Assembly (NCBI GenBank): GCA_016780665.1
Contig: JADHLM010000002.1
Span: 1 to 33,162, forward strand
Reading direction: 5' to 3'
Length of the DNA stretch: 33,162 nt
Source: Hyphomicrobiales bacterium
GTDB taxonomy: Bacteria > Pseudomonadota > Alphaproteobacteria > Rhizobiales > TMED25
Shown piece after piece: positions 25,744 to 33,162 of the stretch. Made by a program: the position numbers and the translations under genes. The stretch's first letter is position 1. Each line of letters opens with the position of its first letter. The notes under the pieces were generated by a model. That model was not told where the DNA came from. It made no database searches and saw nothing but the letters and a program-made list of their open reading frames with translations.

Positions 25744-27645
25744 ATGGCTAAGATAATAGGCATTGATTTAGGAACGACGAATTCATGTGTTGCTGTGATG
25801 GATGGAAAGGATCCTAAAGTAATAGAAAATTCAGAAGGTGTTAGAACCACACCCTCAATGGTTGCTTTTGGTGAAGACTCAGAGAGAATCACAGGACTAC
25901 CTGCCAAAAGACAAGCAGTAACCAATCCTGAAAATACTCTGTTCGCTGTAAAAAGGTTAATGGGACGTAGGTTTGATGATCCTATGGTAAAAAAAGATAA
26001 AGATCTTGTTCCATTTAATATTGTTAAGGCCGGAAATGGAGATGCTTGGGTAGAAGCTAGATCTGAAAAATATTCGCCCTCACAAATTTCAGCTTTCATA
26101 CTCCAAAAAATGAAAGAAACTGCTGAAAGTTACCTCGGTGAAAACGTAACACAAGCAGTAATTACAGTACCTGCTTACTTTAATGATGCTCAAAGACAAG
26201 CTACAAAAGATGCAGGAAAAATTGCAGGCTTAGAGGTTTTAAGAATAATAAATGAACCTACTGCTGCAGCCCTCGCATATGGCTTAGACAGAAAAGATGG
26301 TCAGACAATTGCGGTTTACGATCTAGGTGGTGGTACTTTCGATATTTCAATTTTAGAAATCGGTGATGGTGTATTTGAAGTTAAATCAACAAATGGTGAT
26401 ACATTCCTCGGTGGCGAAGATTTTGATGCAAGACTTGTTAATTACCTAGCTGAGGAATTTAAGAAGGATCAAGGTGTTGATCTATTGAAAGATAAACTAG
26501 CTTTGCAGAGATTAAAAGAAGCTGCTGAAAAAGCAAAGATTGAATTATCCTCAACAACGCAGACAGAAATAAATCTGCCTTTTATAACTGCAGATCAATC
26601 AGGACCTAAACATCTAAACATCAAACTAACAAGAGCAAAATTCGAGACTCTTGTTGCTGATCTTATCGATAAGACTATAACTCCTTGTGAAAAGGCCTTA
26701 AAAGATGCAGGACTAAAAGCTGGTGAGATAGATGAAGTCGTAATGGTAGGTGGTATGTCACGTATGCCAAAGGTTCTGGAAAAAGTTCAAAATTTCTTTG
26801 GTAAGGAACCTCATAGAGGTGTAAACCCTGACGAAGTTGTTGCAATTGGCGCCGCAATACAAGCAGGTGTTCTTCAAGGTGATGTAAAAGATGTTTTGTT
26901 GCTTGATGTGACACCATTATCCCTTGGTATAGAAACCTTAGGTGGTGTTTTCACGAGATTAATTGATAGAAATACCACAATTCCTACAAAAAAAAGTCAG
27001 ACTTTCTCAACAGCTGAAGACAATCAATCGGCTGTTACAATTAGAGTTTTTCAAGGGGAGAGAGAGATGGCTGCAGATAATAAACTTTTGGGTAATTTTG
27101 ATCTTGTCGGCATTATCCCTGCACCAAGAGGAATCCCTCAAATAGAAGTGACTTTTGATATCGACGCTAACGGTATTGTAAATGTTAAAGCTCTGGATAA
27201 AGCAACAAATAAAGAACAATCTATAAAAATCCAAGCTTCAGGTGGTTTATCTGATGAAGATATTGAAAAGATGGTAAAAGATGCAGAAGCACATGCAGAA
27301 GAAGATAAGGCAAAAAAAGAATTAATTGAAACAAAAAATCAAGCCGAATCACTAATACATGGAACAGAAAAGAGTCTTAAAGAAAATGGTGATAAAGTTA
27401 GCAATGATGATAAAAAATCAATTGAAGATGCTATTGAACAACTAAAATCATCGTTTGAAAGTGATGACACATCAAAAATTGCTAAAGATCTTGAAGCCTT
27501 AACACAAGAAGCAATGAAATTAGGTGAGGCCATTTATAAAGCACAACAAAGTGACGGTGACAATGGCCCAAGTCAATCAGATAATGATGATGATACAATT
27601 GTTGATGCTGACTATGAAGAGGTTGATGAAGAAAAAAAATCTTAG
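25744..27645 (+). CDS. dnaK: Molecular chaperone DnaK (Hsp70)
   Basis: ATP-driven chaperone for unfolded proteins. 633 residues: nucleotide-binding domain with GIDLGTTNSCVAVMDG (5-20), NEPTAAALAYGLD, VYDLGGGTFDISI and VGGMSRMPKV; linker ending VLLLDVTPLSLGIE; peptide-binding domain with NTTIPTKKSQTFSTAEDNQ; helical lid and an acidic tail ending DYEEVDEEKKS. Strong Shine-Dalgarno AGGAG and an RpoH-type promoter precede it. dnaJ follows after 30 bp; the co-chaperone grpE is not in the window. Confidence 0.99.
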   Translation: MAKIIGIDLGTTNSCVAVMDGKDPKVIENSEGVRTTPSMVAFGEDSERITGLPAKRQAVTNPENTLFAVKRLMGRRFDDPMVKKDKDLVPFNIVKAGNGDAWVEARSEKYSPSQISAFILQKMKETAESYLGENVTQAVITVPAYFNDAQRQATKDAGKIAGLEVLRIINEPTAAALAYGLDRKDGQTIAVYDLGGGTFDISILEIGDGVFEVKSTNGDTFLGGEDFDARLVNYLAEEFKKDQGVDLLKDKLALQRLKEAAEKAKIELSSTTQTEINLPFITADQSGPKHLNIKLTRAKFETLVADLIDKTITPCEKALKDAGLKAGEIDEVVMVGGMSRMPKVLEKVQNFFGKEPHRGVNPDEVVAIGAAIQAGVLQGDVKDVLLLDVTPLSLGIETLGGVFTRLIDRNTTIPTKKSQTFSTAEDNQSAVTIRVFQGEREMAADNKLLGNFDLVGIIPAPRGIPQIEVTFDIDANGIVNVKALDKATNKEQSIKIQASGGLSDEDIEKMVKDAEAHAEEDKAKKELIETKNQAESLIHGTEKSLKENGDKVSNDDKKSIEDAIEQLKSSFESDDTSKIAKDLEALTQEAMKLGEAIYKAQQSDGDNGPSQSDNDDDTIVDADYEEVDEEKKS

Positions 27646-27675
27646 AAACCCTTTTATTTTTGGAGACATACTAAT

Positions 27676-28800
27676 ATGGAAAAAAAAGACTACTATGAGA
27701 TATTAGGTGTTACTAAAAATTGTGATGATAAAACACTAAAAAGTGCTTTCAGAAAGTTAGCAAAAGAATATCATCCAGACCATAACGCTGGTAAGCCAGA
27801 AGCTGAAGCAAAGTTCAGAGAAATTTCTGAAGCGTATGAAAGACTTAAGAGCCCCGAATCTAGAGCCGCATACGATAGATATGGTCATGCAGCATTTGAT
27901 GGAGGCGCTGGGAGAGGCAACTACTCTGGTGGATTCGATGGTAATTTTTCATCCGCATTTTCAGATATTTTCAATGATTTCTTTGGTGATTTTTCTAATT
28001 CAACAAGGACTAGAGAGACCTCCAATAGAGGTTCAGATTTAAGATATAATTTAGAGATTACACTTGAAGAAGCCTATAATGGTAAATCAGATACAATAAC
28101 TGTCCCAATGAATGCCGAATGCTCAGGTTGTAAAGGGAATGGTGGAGAAAATGGAGAGGCACCAATCGTTTGTCCAAATTGCCAGGGGTCCGGCAAGACA
28201 AGGGCAAGCCAAGGTTTTTTTATGATTGAGAGAAGTTGCACGTCATGTAATGGTAGCGGCCAAATAGTTGTAAATCCATGTAGATCCTGTGGAGGTCAGG
28301 GAAGGGTAAAAAAACCTAAAAAACTAAGTATTAATATCCCTGCAGGGGTAGAAGATGGAAATAGAATAAGACTAAGCGGACAAGGAGAAGCTGGACTAAG
28401 GGGAGGGAGAACTGGAGATTTATATATTTTTGTCTCAATAAAGCCTCATAAGTTTTTCCAAAGAGATGGTTCTGATTTGTACTGTAATATTCCCGTATCA
28501 ATGGTTACGGCTGCCCTTGGTGGACAAATTGATATACCTACCATAGACGGTTCTAAACTGAGCGTAAGTATACCAGAAGGATCTCAAAATAATAAGCATC
28601 TTAGATTACGTGGAAAGGGTATGCCAATCCTTAGACAAAAGAATTTTGGCGATCTACATTTACAAATATCTGTTGAAACCCCAGTAAATCTCAACAAAAA
28701 ACAAAAAGAGCTGCTTGAAGAGTTTCAAAATATATCAGAGGAAAAAAACAATCCAGTCAGTGATGGCTTCTTTAAAAAATTAAGAGACTTGTGGCATTAA
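27676..28800 (+). CDS. dnaJ: Co-chaperone DnaJ (Hsp40)
   Basis: Stimulates DnaK ATPase and delivers substrates. 374 residues: J domain with HPD (33-35), Gly/Phe-rich region (about 75-115), zinc region with four CxxCxGxG repeats (CSGCKGNG, CPNCQGSG, CTSCNGSG, CRSCGGQG), then the C-terminal substrate-binding domains. Type I DnaJ, typical length. GGAG upstream of the ATG supports the start. Shares the dnaK heat-shock promoter. Confidence 0.98.
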   Translation: MEKKDYYEILGVTKNCDDKTLKSAFRKLAKEYHPDHNAGKPEAEAKFREISEAYERLKSPESRAAYDRYGHAAFDGGAGRGNYSGGFDGNFSSAFSDIFNDFFGDFSNSTRTRETSNRGSDLRYNLEITLEEAYNGKSDTITVPMNAECSGCKGNGGENGEAPIVCPNCQGSGKTRASQGFFMIERSCTSCNGSGQIVVNPCRSCGGQGRVKKPKKLSINIPAGVEDGNRIRLSGQGEAGLRGGRTGDLYIFVSIKPHKFFQRDGSDLYCNIPVSMVTAALGGQIDIPTIDGSKLSVSIPEGSQNNKHLRLRGKGMPILRQKNFGDLHLQISVETPVNLNKKQKELLEEFQNISEEKNNPVSDGFFKKLRDLWH

Positions 28801-28823
28801 ATTTTATTTCGTCGTAATATGAC

Positions 28824-28854
28824 TCTCAATTGACCAAAATATTTTAAATTGAGA
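28824..28854 (+). repeat. 8-bp inverted repeat covering the dapB ribosome-binding region
   Basis: TCTCAATT (28824-28831) pairs perfectly with AATTGAGA (28847-28854) around a 15-nt loop that itself contains the palindrome AAAATATTTT (28836-28845). The right arm ends 5 bp before the dapB ATG and includes the only purine-rich GAG near it, so folding of the mRNA could mask initiation. No T-run follows, so it is not a standard terminator for dnaJ. Confidence 0.4.
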
Positions 28855-28859
28855 AAACT

Positions 28860-29660
28860 ATGAAACTAATTATTGCTGGTGCTGCTGGTAGAATGGGTAA
28901 AGAGTTATTAAAATTTTCCTATCACGATCAAAATATAGAAATTATAGGAGCAACAGAAAGTACACAATCTCCCTGGATTGGAAGAGATATTGGAGAACTT
29001 ATCCAGGAAGAACCAATCAAAATAAAAATTGTTGACGATCCAATTACATTGGTAAAATCAGCTGATGTAATAATTGATTTCACAAACCCTAAAACAACAA
29101 TTGAAAATAGCAAACTTGCTGCTCAAGCTCGAATATCCCACATAATAGGAACGACAGGTTTAACAGATAAAGACTTTGATAATATCAGGAGTGCCTCAAG
29201 ACATGCTGTAATTGTACAGTCTGGTAATATGAGTTTAGGTATAAATATAATGGCAAAGCTAACGAAAGAAATTGCTTCTTTGTTAACAGATTTTGATATT
29301 GAAATTGTTGAAATGCATCATAATAAAAAAGTAGACGCACCATCAGGTACCGCACTTCTATTGGGTGAAGCTGCAGCTGAGGGAAGAAATATAAATCTTG
29401 ATGAAAATGCTGTATATGAAAGATACGGAAATACAGGCGCTCGACAAGAAAACACAATTGGATTCTCAACAATAAGAGGTGGAGATGTTGTGGGAGAACA
29501 CACTGTATTATTCGCTGGAGATAGTGAAATACTGAGAATCTCACATAGTGCTCTAAGCAGACAAATATTTGTAAAAGGAGCTATGCACGCAGCAAAATGG
29601 TCACTCAATAAGGAGCCAGGATTTTATAGCATGGATGACGTACTGAATATAAAAAATTAG
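28860..29660 (+). CDS. dapB: 4-hydroxy-tetrahydrodipicolinate reductase
   Basis: Second committed step of lysine and diaminopimelate synthesis. The 266 residues contain the nucleotide loop GAAGRMGKEL (7-16), DFTNP, GTTGLTDKD (98-105 region), and the signature EMHHNKKVDAPSGTA with His153 and Lys157 equivalent to catalytic His159/Lys163 of E. coli DapB. dapB-gpmA linkage near dnaKJ occurs in other Alphaproteobacteria. gpmA starts 15 bp downstream. Confidence 0.96.
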   Translation: MKLIIAGAAGRMGKELLKFSYHDQNIEIIGATESTQSPWIGRDIGELIQEEPIKIKIVDDPITLVKSADVIIDFTNPKTTIENSKLAAQARISHIIGTTGLTDKDFDNIRSASRHAVIVQSGNMSLGINIMAKLTKEIASLLTDFDIEIVEMHHNKKVDAPSGTALLLGEAAAEGRNINLDENAVYERYGNTGARQENTIGFSTIRGGDVVGEHTVLFAGDSEILRISHSALSRQIFVKGAMHAAKWSLNKEPGFYSMDDVLNIKN

Positions 29661-29675
29661 AGGAAAATATTAAAT

Positions 29676-30296
29676 ATGGCAAAATTAATACTATTAAGGC
29701 ATGGTGAAAGTGAATGGAATAAATTAAATTTATTCACTGGTTGGGAAGATGTTAGCCTAACAGACCAAGGTAAAATTGAAGCAAAATTGGCAGCATTCGC
29801 AATTCAAAACCTAAAAGTTGATATTAATCATGCTTTTACTAGCGCACTTAAACGAGCAAAAAATACCCTTGAGATTGTCCTATACATACTCAAGAAAGAT
29901 ATAGAAATAATTTCTGACAAAGCATTAAATGAGAGGAATTATGGTGACCTTACTGGTTTAAATAAGGATGAGGCCCGCAAAAAATGGGGAGATAAACAGG
30001 TAAAAATATGGAGAAGATCATATGATGTGGCTCCAGAAAATGGAGAAAGTCTCAAAGATACCTCAAATAGAACAATCCCTTACTTTAAAGATAATATTTT
30101 ACCCAAGCTTTTTAATGATGAGAACGTAATAATTACTGCGCATGGTAACTCCCTTAGATCAATTATAATGTATGTAGAAGAACTTAGTGAAGAGGAGATA
30201 GTTAATGTTGAAATAACTACAGGAATTCCAATTGTGTATGAGTTCGAAAACAAAAAGATGATAAAAAAAACCGAACTATTCGTCAAAAGATATTAA
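29676..30296 (+). CDS. gpmA: 2,3-bisphosphoglycerate-dependent phosphoglycerate mutase
   Basis: Glycolytic/gluconeogenic interconversion of 3- and 2-phosphoglycerate. The 206-residue protein has the phosphohistidine motif LLRHGESEWN (His9), TGWEDVSLTDQG, Glu86 in ALNERNYGDLTG, APENGESL and His156 in AHGNSLR. The DLTGLN and ENGESL segments place it with GpmA rather than with general histidine phosphatases. It is shorter than E. coli GpmA (about 250) but normal for the alphaproteobacterial form. AGAGGAAA precedes the ATG. Confidence 0.93.
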   Translation: MAKLILLRHGESEWNKLNLFTGWEDVSLTDQGKIEAKLAAFAIQNLKVDINHAFTSALKRAKNTLEIVLYILKKDIEIISDKALNERNYGDLTGLNKDEARKKWGDKQVKIWRRSYDVAPENGESLKDTSNRTIPYFKDNILPKLFNDENVIITAHGNSLRSIIMYVEELSEEEIVNVEITTGIPIVYEFENKKMIKKTELFVKRY

Positions 30297-30321
30297 CCCT
30301 AATAGCCTCATTATATTTTAT

Positions 30322-31326
30322 ATGCATACACTATTCATTGGGAATGCTATTGTTGATCTGATATCCCACATTAATTATGAAAAATTATTACATCCTGATG
30401 ATAAGGGTAAAATGAAAATTATCACATTGAAGGATGCCGAAAGACTTCAATTAAAGGTTACTGACAAAAATATAATTATTGGAGGAAGCGCTAACAATAG
30501 TGCTTGTGGATTATCTATTATGGATGAAGAAGTATGTTTTGTTGGAAAAATAGGTAATGATAAATTTGGAGAAATTTATAAAAGAAAATTAAAAGATTTT
30601 AATATTGCAGATGATGGCATTGTGCTTGATAAATATACTAATACAGGAAGATCCATTATATATGTCACCCCAGATGGCGAGCGGACAATGAATACTTATT
30701 TGGGTGCATCTATTCAATTAACTTCAAATGATATTAAAGATAAGGTATTCAAGAATTTAAATGGAACATTTATTGAAGGTTATGTTTATTACTTAGATGA
30801 TGGTAAAAATATAATTGAAAGATCATTCCGTAAGACTGAAGAAAACAATGGATTTACAGCAATATCATTATCTGATGTAAATTGTGTTGAACAATTTAGA
30901 TCTGATTTCTTTGACTTAATTTATGGGAATAAAATCACCCTTTTATTTGGAAATAAAGCTGAGATGATGTGCCTATTTGAAGTAGATACGGAAGTAAATC
31001 TTCTAAAAAAAATGACTGATCATTCAGAAAATATCGACTCTTTGATAATGACATCAGGAAATAATGGGGCAACAGTTATAAATAATAATAAAATTTATAA
31101 TGAGAATTCAATTAAAGTTGAAAACATCCTTGATACAACAGGAGCTGGGGATTTATTTGTTTCTGGTTATATAAAAGCTTATCTAAATGGAGAAAAGCCG
31201 GATATTTGTCTCAAATGCGCCAATTACCTAGCTTCCCAAATTATCACCGTTGATGGTGGGAAATTAGACGTCAAAAAAATCAAAGAATATCACGAAGGGA
31301 TTTATAGTTTCCTAAGAGAAATCTGA
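30322..31326 (+). CDS. PfkB-family carbohydrate/nucleoside kinase, adenosine kinase-like
   Basis: Ribokinase-like fold in 334 residues: N-terminal FIGNAIVDLI, the GGSANNSACGLS substrate segment, VGKIGNDKFGEIYKRKL, and the anion-hole/catalytic DTTGAGDLF with Asp277. The N-terminal GNAIVD and overall length match proteins annotated as adenosine kinase in Alphaproteobacteria, but substrate assignment inside PfkB is unreliable; a sugar kinase is possible. The last 25 bp overlap the 3' end of coaA on the opposite strand. Confidence 0.8.
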   Translation: MHTLFIGNAIVDLISHINYEKLLHPDDKGKMKIITLKDAERLQLKVTDKNIIIGGSANNSACGLSIMDEEVCFVGKIGNDKFGEIYKRKLKDFNIADDGIVLDKYTNTGRSIIYVTPDGERTMNTYLGASIQLTSNDIKDKVFKNLNGTFIEGYVYYLDDGKNIIERSFRKTEENNGFTAISLSDVNCVEQFRSDFFDLIYGNKITLLFGNKAEMMCLFEVDTEVNLLKKMTDHSENIDSLIMTSGNNGATVINNNKIYNENSIKVENILDTTGAGDLFVSGYIKAYLNGEKPDICLKCANYLASQIITVDGGKLDVKKIKEYHEGIYSFLREI

Positions 31327-32252
31327 TCAACATAGTGATTAGCAGATTTTCTGATAATTAGACTAGCTCTTTGTCTGGTTGGCAATATATTATCAATCAA
31401 ATTTATATAATTGATATTATTCCATAACTCATTTGCAACTTTTATTGCTTCAATATCTGTTAAATTTGAGTATTTTTTAAAATAAGCCTCTGTTTGCTGG
31501 AAGGCCGTTGATTTTAATTTTAAGAAACGTTCAACATACCATTTTTGAATATGAGTATGATCAGAGTCAACAAAAATTGAAAAATCAAAATAGTCAGAAA
31601 CATATGGAATTGCGTTTCCATTTTGAGGAAGAGGGGCTGGTTGTAATACATTTAAGCCCTCAATTATTAAAATATCTGGCTTATTAACGATAACATACTC
31701 ATCTGGTAAGTTATCATATAGCAGGTGTGAATATATAGGGGCTTTTACATTCTCTTTTCCTGATTTTACTTCATTTAAAAAATTTAATAACTTCGATAAA
31801 TTATAACTTTCTGGGAAGCCCTTCCGATCCATAAGATTTTTGCTTTCAAGTTCATTATTACTCAATAAAAAACCATCCGTGTTCACTAGTGAAACACTAA
31901 TATTTTTAGACCATTTAGATAATAGGGCTTGAAGAATTCTTGAGGTCGTGCTTTTACCTACAGCCACAGACCCTGCCACCCCAATAATAAATGGTACTTT
32001 AATATTCTTTTTCCCAAGAAAAGTGTTTGTAGCATTAAATAATTTTTTTGTTGCAGAAATATATAAGTCCAAAAGCCTTGAAATTGGCAGATATATATCT
32101 CTAACCTCTTCTAAAGACATGGGTTCATTTAAGCCCCTTAATGCAATTACTTCATTTTCTGACAAAGATAAAGTCGTTCCAAATCCAAGATTAGCCCATT
32201 CATCTCTTGAAAAAATAATATAAGGGGAGTTCTGGTTTATGGAAGTAGGCAT
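31302..32252 (-). CDS. coaA: Pantothenate kinase, type I
   Basis: First step of CoA synthesis, phosphorylating pantothenate. The 316 residues show the P-loop GVAGSVAVGKST (91-102), VNTDGFLLSNNELESK, MDRKGFPESYN, IIEGLNVLQ and the C-terminal IRKSANHYVDQISLRKL, all typical of prokaryotic type I PanK (about 310-330 residues). It ends the hisF-hisE-coaA run, an order common in Alphaproteobacteria. Its 3' end overlaps the convergent PfkB gene by 25 bp. Confidence 0.96.
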   Translation of the reverse strand: MPTSINQNSPYIIFSRDEWANLGFGTTLSLSENEVIALRGLNEPMSLEEVRDIYLPISRLLDLYISATKKLFNATNTFLGKKNIKVPFIIGVAGSVAVGKSTTSRILQALLSKWSKNISVSLVNTDGFLLSNNELESKNLMDRKGFPESYNLSKLLNFLNEVKSGKENVKAPIYSHLLYDNLPDEYVIVNKPDILIIEGLNVLQPAPLPQNGNAIPYVSDYFDFSIFVDSDHTHIQKWYVERFLKLKSTAFQQTEAYFKKYSNLTDIEAIKVANELWNNINYINLIDNILPTRQRASLIIRKSANHYVDQISLRKL

Positions 32253-32257
32253 TAATG

Positions 32258-32575
32258 CTATTTTCTTGATTTTTTTTCATCGTGGCCTGATACACCATGT
32301 CTTGTAGATAGCTCATGGCATACATCATCAATGGTAAGCTCATTTTTCTTAAGTAATACTAATAAGTGATATAGTAGATCTGCAGCCTCTCGCCTCACAT
32401 TATCTCTATCAGAGGAAAGTGATGATACTATTACCTCTGTTGCTTCCTCACCTATCTTTTTTGTTAACAACTGATGATCATTTAATAATGAAGCAGTATA
32501 TGAAACACCTGGATCCTTCTCAACACTATTAGTAATAATTGCTGTAAGCTCTTTTAAATATTCTAAGTTCTTCAT
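32258..32575 (-). CDS. hisE: Phosphoribosyl-ATP pyrophosphatase
   Basis: Second step of histidine synthesis, removing pyrophosphate from phosphoribosyl-ATP. The 105-residue all-helical protein has the MazG-type metal ligands in KKIGEEATEVIV (Glu43, Glu44, Glu47) and REAADLLYHLLVLL (Glu63, Asp67). It is the stand-alone HisE form, not fused to HisI. It lies between hisF (24 bp upstream) and coaA (5 bp downstream). Confidence 0.94.
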   Translation of the reverse strand: MKNLEYLKELTAIITNSVEKDPGVSYTASLLNDHQLLTKKIGEEATEVIVSSLSSDRDNVRREAADLLYHLLVLLKKNELTIDDVCHELSTRHGVSGHDEKKSRK

Positions 32576-32599
32576 CTTATTTATATTATTAACATTAAA

Positions 32600-33162
32600 T
32601 TACCTGATTTTAATACCATTTTCTTTCATATATTTTTTTGCATCGATAATTGAATATTCTCCAAAATGAAAAATTGAAGCAGCAAGGACTGCATCAGCGC
32701 CACCAATTTTTATACCGTCGACGAGATGTTGTAAATTACCAACTCCTCCGCTCGCAATGACAGGAACATTGACAATTTCTGTTATTTTCTTAATTAATAC
32801 ATTATCAAAACCAAGCTTTGTGCCATCCCTGTCCATAGAAGTTACGAGTAATTCCCCAGCTCCTAATGCAACAACTTTCTCAGCATAATTTAATACATCT
32901 ATTTCTGTATTTTTTCGCCCTCCGTGTGTATAAACTTCCCAGTTGTTTTTAATATTATTTCTTTTGGCATCTATCGCCACCACAATACACTGAGCTCCAA
33001 ATTTATCAGAAGCATCCCTAACAAATATGTTATTCATTACGGCAGCTGAATTTATCGATATTTTATCAGCTCCAGATAATAAAAGTTTTCTTATATGGTC
33101 AATTTTACTAATACCACCACCTACAGTGAGTGGCATAAAACAAACTTCAGCTGTCTTTTGAA
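32600..33162 (-). CDS. hisF: Imidazole glycerol phosphate synthase subunit HisF, truncated by window edge
   Basis: Cyclase subunit that makes imidazole glycerol phosphate and AICAR using ammonia from HisH. The frame is open to the last base; the ATG at 33134-33136 is internal, preceded by in-frame KTAEVCF. Visible TIM-barrel signatures: PLTVGGGI, DKISINSAAV, the catalytic Asp in VVAIDAKR, TSMDRDGT and IASGGVGNLQHL. About 65 N-terminal residues, including the other catalytic Asp of the CLDV motif, lie outside. 187 residues are visible. Confidence 0.95.
   Translation of the reverse strand, partial: QKTAEVCFMPLTVGGGISKIDHIRKLLLSGADKISINSAAVMNNIFVRDASDKFGAQCIVVAIDAKRNNIKNNWEVYTHGGRKNTEIDVLNYAEKVVALGAGELLVTSMDRDGTKLGFDNVLIKKITEIVNVPVIASGGVGNLQHLVDGIKIGGADAVLAASIFHFGEYSIIDAKKYMKENGIKIR

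Noticed and set aside
1..33162. Mobile elements, defence systems, CRISPR, toxin-antitoxin pairs, tRNA or attachment sites
   Set aside because: No transposase, integrase, nuclease or repeat array was recognised, gene order is core-like throughout, and no tRNA-like cloverleaf was seen in the spacers.

Overview
The window is a dense, AT-rich (about one third GC by eye) stretch of bacterial core chromosome. It carries 33 protein genes and no recognisable tRNA, rRNA, CRISPR array, IS element or prophage gene. Several gene orders point to Alphaproteobacteria: irr beside fabA-fabB-fabI; ubiE-ubiB-coaBC-dut beside mutM and rpsT-dnaA; nusA-infB-rbfA-truB-rpsO-pnp; and hisF-hisE-coaA. An alphaproteobacterial-type heat-shock promoter precedes dnaK. 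Low GC, short spacers and overlapping genes suggest a streamlined, probably free-living (for example marine) alphaproteobacterium. The sequence alone does not fix the order or genus.

Layout. (1) 1-3136, +: end of lnt, then metK and trmB (lipoprotein acylation, SAM synthesis, tRNA m7G methylation). (2) 3131-11669, +: a promoter and early hairpin, then rimP-nusA-infB-rbfA-truB-rpsO-pnp, a run covering 30S maturation, transcription elongation, translation initiation, tRNA pseudouridylation and RNA decay. (3) 11684-14270, -: fabA-fabB-fabI, dehydratase/isomerase, condensing enzyme and enoyl reductase of type II fatty acid synthesis, divergent from irr (14352-14786, +), an iron/heme-responsive Fur-family regulator. 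(4) 14797-20083, -: ubiE-ubiB-coaBC-dut-thiF-like-SH3 protein (ubiquinone, CoA, dUTP removal, a sulfur-carrier-activating-type enzyme and a membrane-anchored SH3 protein). (5) 20143-22086, +: mutM, an enoyl-CoA hydratase and rpsT with its own promoter. (6) 22087-22541: a 455-bp non-coding AT-rich spacer with three perfect inverted repeats and DnaA-box-like sites, a candidate replication origin or dnaA control region. (7) 22542-31326, +: rhodanese-dnaA (overlapping), dnaN, dnaK-dnaJ behind an RpoH-type promoter, dapB, gpmA and a PfkB sugar/nucleoside kinase. (8) 31302-33162, -: hisF (cut by the window end), hisE and coaA, convergent with and overlapping the kinase gene.

Most of the window is ordinary housekeeping DNA, and I do not see a convincing novel multi-gene system. 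The points most worth a second look are the translational overlap of a rhodanese gene with dnaA next to the repeat-bearing spacer, the promoter-then-terminator leader of the rimP-nusA operon, the zinc-less ThiF/MoeB-like protein, and the 25-bp tail-to-tail gene overlap at pfkB/coaA.
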